16,284 bases of DNA. It comes from Candidatus Saccharimonadota bacterium (GTDB taxonomy: Bacteria > Patescibacteriota > Saccharimonadia > Saccharimonadales > Saccharimonadaceae). Below are positions 13,239-16,284 of the stretch, piece after piece. The stretch covers positions 1-16,284 of the forward strand of contig JAQGGY010000050.1 of the NCBI GenBank assembly GCA_028289095.1, written 5' to 3'. Made by a program: the position numbers and the translations under genes. Every line of letters begins with the position of its first letter. Within the stretch, counting starts at the first letter, position 1. The notes under the pieces are model-generated. The model ran no database searches, had not been told where the DNA came from, and saw nothing but the letters and a program-made list of their open reading frames with translations.

Positions 13239-13526
13239 TTTTTCATCTTTTAAATGTTTCATTGCCGCACGAAGGCCTGCATCACCCATCTGACGCATTC
13301 TAAACAAAATGGACGACGCTTCTTTTCGGCGCTGTTGCTCGATTTCGTGCATTTGTCGCGCTATCGCTGGAAAGTCACGATTATCTGCGGCTTTCCTTCG
13401 ATTTCCTCGCCCATCACCTAGATCTACATCTAATGGATCTTTGGTAGGTAGGTCGCCTATCACCCATGTATCAAAAACTTCTTGACCTATAAAAAGCGGC
13501 AACTGATTTCGCTCTGATGATCCCAT
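13227..13526 (-). CDS. Hypothetical 99-aa charged protein
   Basis: Not recognised. The N-terminal half contains LPLFIGQEVFDTWVIGDL (9-26), which could fold as strands; the C-terminal half (about 45-99) is rich in Arg, Lys, Glu and Met and reads as one or two long helices (ARQMHEIEQQRRKEASSILF, 56-75). No Cys, no membrane segment. AGGAG is 9 nt before ATG, and a consensus-like promoter (TTGACG, 17 nt, TATAGT) stands upstream at 13559-13587. Its last 12 bases overlap, tail to tail, the end of the flavoprotein gene, and no terminator hairpin is visible in either direction. Nucleic-acid binding would fit the charge but is not shown. Confidence 0.7.
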   Translation of the reverse strand: MGSSERNQLPLFIGQEVFDTWVIGDLPTKDPLDVDLGDGRGNRRKAADNRDFPAIARQMHEIEQQRRKEASSILFRMRQMGDAGLRAAMKHLKDEKLAD

Positions 13527-13558
13527 GCTTACCTACTCCTATGTCATTAATTAGCGTA

Positions 13559-13587
13559 ACTATACGATATGACACTTACAGCGTCAA
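13559..13587 (-). promoter_or_regulatory. Promoter of the 99-aa hypothetical
   Basis: Minus strand TTGACG (13587-13582), exact 17-nt spacer, TATAGT (13564-13559). It begins 1 nt past the stop of the response regulator gene and implies a leader of about 25 nt. Confidence 0.65.
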
Positions 13588-13953
13588 CTATGCTTCTAGG
13601 TAGTATCGGATTTCCGATATCAGCTGCGACGGTGAAATATCAGACTTTAGTAGGTGTTTTTGGATACCCAACTGGGCGGCTTCTTCAACTTCTTTTCCTG
13701 ACGACAAATTGCTCATTACGATAATTTTAGATTTCATCTCGTCCAGGTTATCCAGGCTTTTAATAAACTCGACCCCACCCATGACAGGCATCATGACGTC
13801 CAACAGTATCAGGTCATACTGCTTGTTTTTACACAGTTCTAGTGCGTCTTTTCCATTTTCTGCATAGTCAGTTTCATACGGCTGCGTCGAAAGTATAATT
13901 CCATACGTTTCCCGCAGTATTGGCTCGTCTTCAACTAAAAGAATCTTGCGCAT
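13588..13953 (-). CDS. Receiver-only response regulator (CheY-like)
   Basis: A 121-aa protein that is a single receiver domain. Present are the acidic pair Glu8-Asp9 with Glu10 (VEDEP), the phospho-acceptor Asp52 in LILLDVMMP, Ser81 at the switch position (VMSN), and Lys103 in LLKSD. There is no DNA-binding or enzymatic output domain, so it must act by protein contact or as a phosphate relay. I start at ATG 13953, 1 nt after the TAA of the kinase gene; AAAGGGA within the end of the kinase gene lies 7 nt upstream. A longer frame starting at 14040 would lie inside the kinase gene and adds a non-receiver peptide, so I reject it. Tight coupling with the kinase marks a cognate two-component pair. 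Confidence 0.9.
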   Translation of the reverse strand: MRKILLVEDEPILRETYGIILSTQPYETDYAENGKDALELCKNKQYDLILLDVMMPVMGGVEFIKSLDNLDEMKSKIIVMSNLSSGKEVEEAAQLGIQKHLLKSDISPSQLISEIRYYLEA

Positions 13954-13954
13954 A

Positions 13955-15148
13955 TTACATTCCCTTTGGGACGCAGACTGAAAATGTCGTCCCTTCGTGT
14001 AGCTTTGAATCGACAGTAATTTTACCTTGGTGCAGATCAATTACTTTATCAACCCAGTATAGTCCCAGACCGCTACCAGCAACCTTATGCGACAAATCAT
14101 TAGGAATACGGTTGAATTTCATAAATAGGGAGTGAATATTTTCGGGGCTGATACCGACGCCAGTATCTGTAATGCCAACCACAACCGTATCGTCCACGGC
14201 CTTTGACGTAATCGTAATCGTGCCACCGTTTTCGGTGTATTTTGATGCGTTATCTAACAGGTTTTCCAACGCCATACGATAGTACTGTTCGTCAATATAT
14301 CCAAATAATGGCTCGTCATGTATTTCGACTGAAATCGTTTGGCTTTTTTCTTCGATAATTCCGCTATATTGTTTCACCAGGCTATGAACGACATCGTTCA
14401 CGTCATAGGAACGTTTGCGTAAAATAACTTTTCCAGAATCAATTTGGGCGACTTTTAACAGCCCGTTAACGATGCCTATTTGCCGTTCATTACTTTCGTA
14501 TGTTTTTTCTAATAAACGGCGAATGTTTTGTGGCACGTCGCCTTCAAAACCTTCTAATATCAAGCCTAATAACTGCTTGATAGCTGTCGCTGGCGTGCGC
14601 AGCTGATGGGATGCCAACGAGATGAACTCATCCTTTGACTCGTTCAACCGCTGCAGTTCTTTTTGCTGCTCTTGTAGTAGCGAATTGGCTGACCGCAAAC
14701 TGTCTTCGTTTACTTTGCGTTCGGTCAGGTTGCGGGTTACTTTCGCAAAGCCCTGCAGGTTCTGATCTTCGTCATATAACGCGGTGATAACCACGTTAGC
14801 CCAAAATTTGCTGCCGTCTTTTCTGTAGCGCCAGTCTTCGTCTTCGACGCGTCCGACTTTCTTGGCGATCTCTAACTCGCGTTCGGGCTTTTTATCTGCG
14901 TTATCTTGGTCAGAATAAAATATGGAAAAGTGTTTGCCGATAATTTCTTTGTGCGTATAGCCTTTATTCTTTTCAGCTCCTTTATTCCAGGTCTGGATAT
15001 AGCCCTCGGGATCCATAAAAAAGATAGCATAATCTTGGACATTCTCAACAAGAATCTTGTATCGCTCAAGTTCTGTGAGGGTCCTTTTATGTTCCGTCTG
15101 CAACGCCACCTTTGTATGAGGCGCTGGACGATCAGTGATATCTGTCAT
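13955..15148 (-). CDS. Soluble PAS-domain histidine kinase
   Basis: A 397-aa sensor kinase without membrane segments. Order: short leader, PAS domain with PAC (about 26-143; VENVQDYAIFFMDPEGYIQT, GFAKVTRNLTERK), a Gln/Glu-rich coiled coil (about 146-172), the dimerisation/phosphotransfer domain with His181 in SLASHQLRTP, and the HATPase domain: N box ENLLDNASKY (295-304), G1 DTGVGIS (328-334), F box LFMKFNRI (341-348), G2 GSGLGLYW (358-365). All catalytic motifs are intact. It should sense a cytoplasmic or diffusible cue, perhaps redox or a ligand; no cofactor-binding residue (heme His, flavin Cys) is obvious. Start at 15148 because GGAGAG lies 5 nt upstream; a frame from 15205 would add 19 residues with no ribosome site. 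The partner response regulator follows after 1 nt. Confidence 0.92.
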   Translation of the reverse strand: MTDITDRPAPHTKVALQTEHKRTLTELERYKILVENVQDYAIFFMDPEGYIQTWNKGAEKNKGYTHKEIIGKHFSIFYSDQDNADKKPERELEIAKKVGRVEDEDWRYRKDGSKFWANVVITALYDEDQNLQGFAKVTRNLTERKVNEDSLRSANSLLQEQQKELQRLNESKDEFISLASHQLRTPATAIKQLLGLILEGFEGDVPQNIRRLLEKTYESNERQIGIVNGLLKVAQIDSGKVILRKRSYDVNDVVHSLVKQYSGIIEEKSQTISVEIHDEPLFGYIDEQYYRMALENLLDNASKYTENGGTITITSKAVDDTVVVGITDTGVGISPENIHSLFMKFNRIPNDLSHKVAGSGLGLYWVDKVIDLHQGKITVDSKLHEGTTFSVCVPKGM

Positions 15149-15185
15149 AGCGTCTCTCCAAAAATAATGTGTTTTACTCGTACTA

Positions 15186-15191
15186 ATTATA
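15186..15191 (-). promoter_or_regulatory. -10 box of the two-component operon
   Basis: Perfect TATAAT on the minus strand (15191-15186), about 37 nt before the kinase ATG. I see no matching -35 at 16-18 nt (a CTGACA is too close, 13 nt). Confidence 0.4.
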
Positions 15192-15259
15192 CTATAAAAC
15201 CACATGTCAGGCCGCCGTAAAGATTACAATGATAGCCTTTTGAAGAGCATCTCTACGGC

Positions 15260-15290
15260 AAGAAGAGGTAGTAGAGCATGCCCTCTTCTT
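15260..15290 (-). terminator. Hairpin after the right-edge gene, possible terminator
   Basis: AAGAAGAGG (15260-15268) and CCTCTTCTT (15282-15290) are perfect 9-bp inverted arms around 13 nt. The T-rich arm gives only a short U-rich end on either strand. It lies about 36 nt after the minus-strand stop at 15326 and before the kinase promoter, where a terminator is expected. Confidence 0.45.
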
Positions 15291-15325
15291 TTGGCGAACA
15301 CATTTTCATCGTCGCCCATGTATAG

Positions 15326-16279
15326 CTACCCAAAAATCTCTTTACGACTAAGCATCTTAGTAACGAACGCTGAGAATGTCTCATGATTGATTTTTAATGT
15401 ATTTGAACCAGTTTCAAAAGTATCAAAATAAATTGTATAGTTAACTCCTTCGAAGTCGATAGAATATAATGGCAAAATGAAAATGTTTGGATCGTCCTGA
15501 ACATATAAGTGCATATGCGCGAAAAAACGCAGTACATTCATTGTCCCAGCATATTTTTTAGCATCACGCGGAATCATAGTAAATGGTATCGCTTCTTTTT
15601 TGCCAAGAGCATGTACTTGCTTAATCGCTTTTTGTATTTTTTCCTTATACATTTCTACAGAGGGAGCCATATCCCAATTTGCCTGAAAGTAAACATTCAC
15701 GTTTTGAGGCGTTACTGTAAAATAGAAGTCACTTCCTTCATAATTATTATCTCCAATATCGGCGATGATCGTGCTGTCTTGATAATGTCCTACGTCTTGG
15801 TCTTCAAAAGTTTCAGCAAGTAACTTTAACGACGCTTTAATCCTTTTTCTATCCGGCACTAATACATGGATTCGCAACCCTTGGTTTGCGACTTTTGCAA
15901 CCGCCTTAAGTATTTCATCCCTAGCATCATTCGCGGCAGCCTCTAATTGCAGCTTGGCATCAGGATACAGCTTCGTGTCTGTGGCAAACGGAAGGTTTAT
16001 CATATCGATATCAGCTTTTCCAGAATCTTTAGACGATTGTAGCGTTACCGTGATGCCCAAATATTTGTAATACGCCCCGACCAGCACTTCATTTAGGCCC
16101 GAGAGCATTTTGCCTTCTTCTAGCGAAACTAAGCTTTGAAGCGATTCATTTGCAAAGGAACTATTCGATTGAATCTCCCCCTTCAATTCATCAATGACAG
16201 ATGCCGCTAATTTGAATTGATTAAAATCTGCAGCAGGTACGAGCATTTTTTTATTCCAATATATATGTCCGTACTTCAC
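15326..16279 (-). CDS. PD-(D/E)XK nuclease-like protein, possibly 5'-partial
   Basis: No named family recognised. The region 60-110 has the arrangement of a PD-(D/E)XK fold: helix with Glu64 (SGLNEVLVGAYYKYLG), then a strand with DIDM (Asp90 and Asp92, GKADIDMI), then ATDTKLY (Asp101-Thr-Lys103) as the (D/E)XK strand, followed by a helix. Further on a strand IHVLVPD (136-142) fits the same core. The rest (about 170-317) is alpha/beta with aromatic-rich strands, perhaps recognition or partner binding. The first in-frame start inside the window is GTG at 16279, but the frame stays open to the window edge and no ribosome site can be judged, so the protein may be longer. AT-rich codon use is a little more marked than in its neighbours. 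A nuclease of a restriction or repair system is possible; weak without a profile search. Confidence 0.65.
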   Translation of the reverse strand: MKYGHIYWNKKMLVPAADFNQFKLAASVIDELKGEIQSNSSFANESLQSLVSLEEGKMLSGLNEVLVGAYYKYLGITVTLQSSKDSGKADIDMINLPFATDTKLYPDAKLQLEAAANDARDEILKAVAKVANQGLRIHVLVPDRKRIKASLKLLAETFEDQDVGHYQDSTIIADIGDNNYEGSDFYFTVTPQNVNVYFQANWDMAPSVEMYKEKIQKAIKQVHALGKKEAIPFTMIPRDAKKYAGTMNVLRFFAHMHLYVQDDPNIFILPLYSIDFEGVNYTIYFDTFETGSNTLKINHETFSAFVTKMLSRKEIFG

Positions 16280-16284
16280 ATACG

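Noticed and set aside
13954..14040. Upstream-extended start for the response regulator
   Set aside because: The extra 29 residues lie inside the kinase gene, do not resemble a receiver domain, and the ATG at 13953 has an AAAGGGA site.

Overview
The window looks like a piece of a small, densely packed bacterial chromosome, most plausibly from the Candidate Phyla Radiation (Patescibacteria) and best fitting Candidatus Saccharibacteria. This is an inference. It rests on a class F-type sortase beside an LPXTG protein of the DUF3494 ice-binding family, a YggT-type membrane protein, a DrrA/DrrB-type exporter, a stand-alone ATP-cone protein, and many short lineage-type hypotheticals. UGA is used as a stop (BrkB-family gene, ABC permease), so this is not the recoded SR1/Gracilibacteria lineage. 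No tRNA, rRNA, CRISPR array, insertion sequence or phage gene was recognised.

Layout, left to right. Positions 1-270 hold no convincing gene and are G-poor on the + strand; a bidirectional hairpin terminator (271-313) separates them from a YihY/BrkB membrane protein (+, 400-1374) with its own promoter. Converging on it is a two-gene surface unit on the minus strand: a secreted DUF3494 protein ending in LPNTG plus a membrane tail, then a sortase. Next, also minus, come a membrane-anchored Ser/Thr/Pro-rich protein, a perfect 9-bp dyad, a small membrane protein, a clan GH-D-like glycosidase without signal peptide, and an unrecognised 192-aa protein. A DrrAB-like exporter (ATPase then permease, 1-nt gap) follows, then an exported SGNH hydrolase preceded by a small acidic protein, a YggT-like protein and a 49-aa protein.

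A divergent promoter region (about 10730-10806) starts the only long + strand operon: a six-span membrane protein, a stand-alone ATP-cone domain, and a flavoprotein disulfide reductase homologue in which both redox cysteines are gone (Ser46, Asp51). It ends in a 12-bp convergent overlap with a 99-aa hypothetical. The right end carries a soluble PAS histidine kinase with a coupled receiver-only response regulator, and a PD-(D/E)XK-like protein that may run off the window edge.

Most of the window concerns the cell envelope: display and sortase anchoring of a surface protein, export, an extracytoplasmic esterase-like enzyme, and several small membrane proteins. The least ordinary parts are the Cys-less flavoprotein with its ATP-cone partner, and two genes whose -10 boxes lie only 6 nt before ATG, which suggests leaderless mRNAs.
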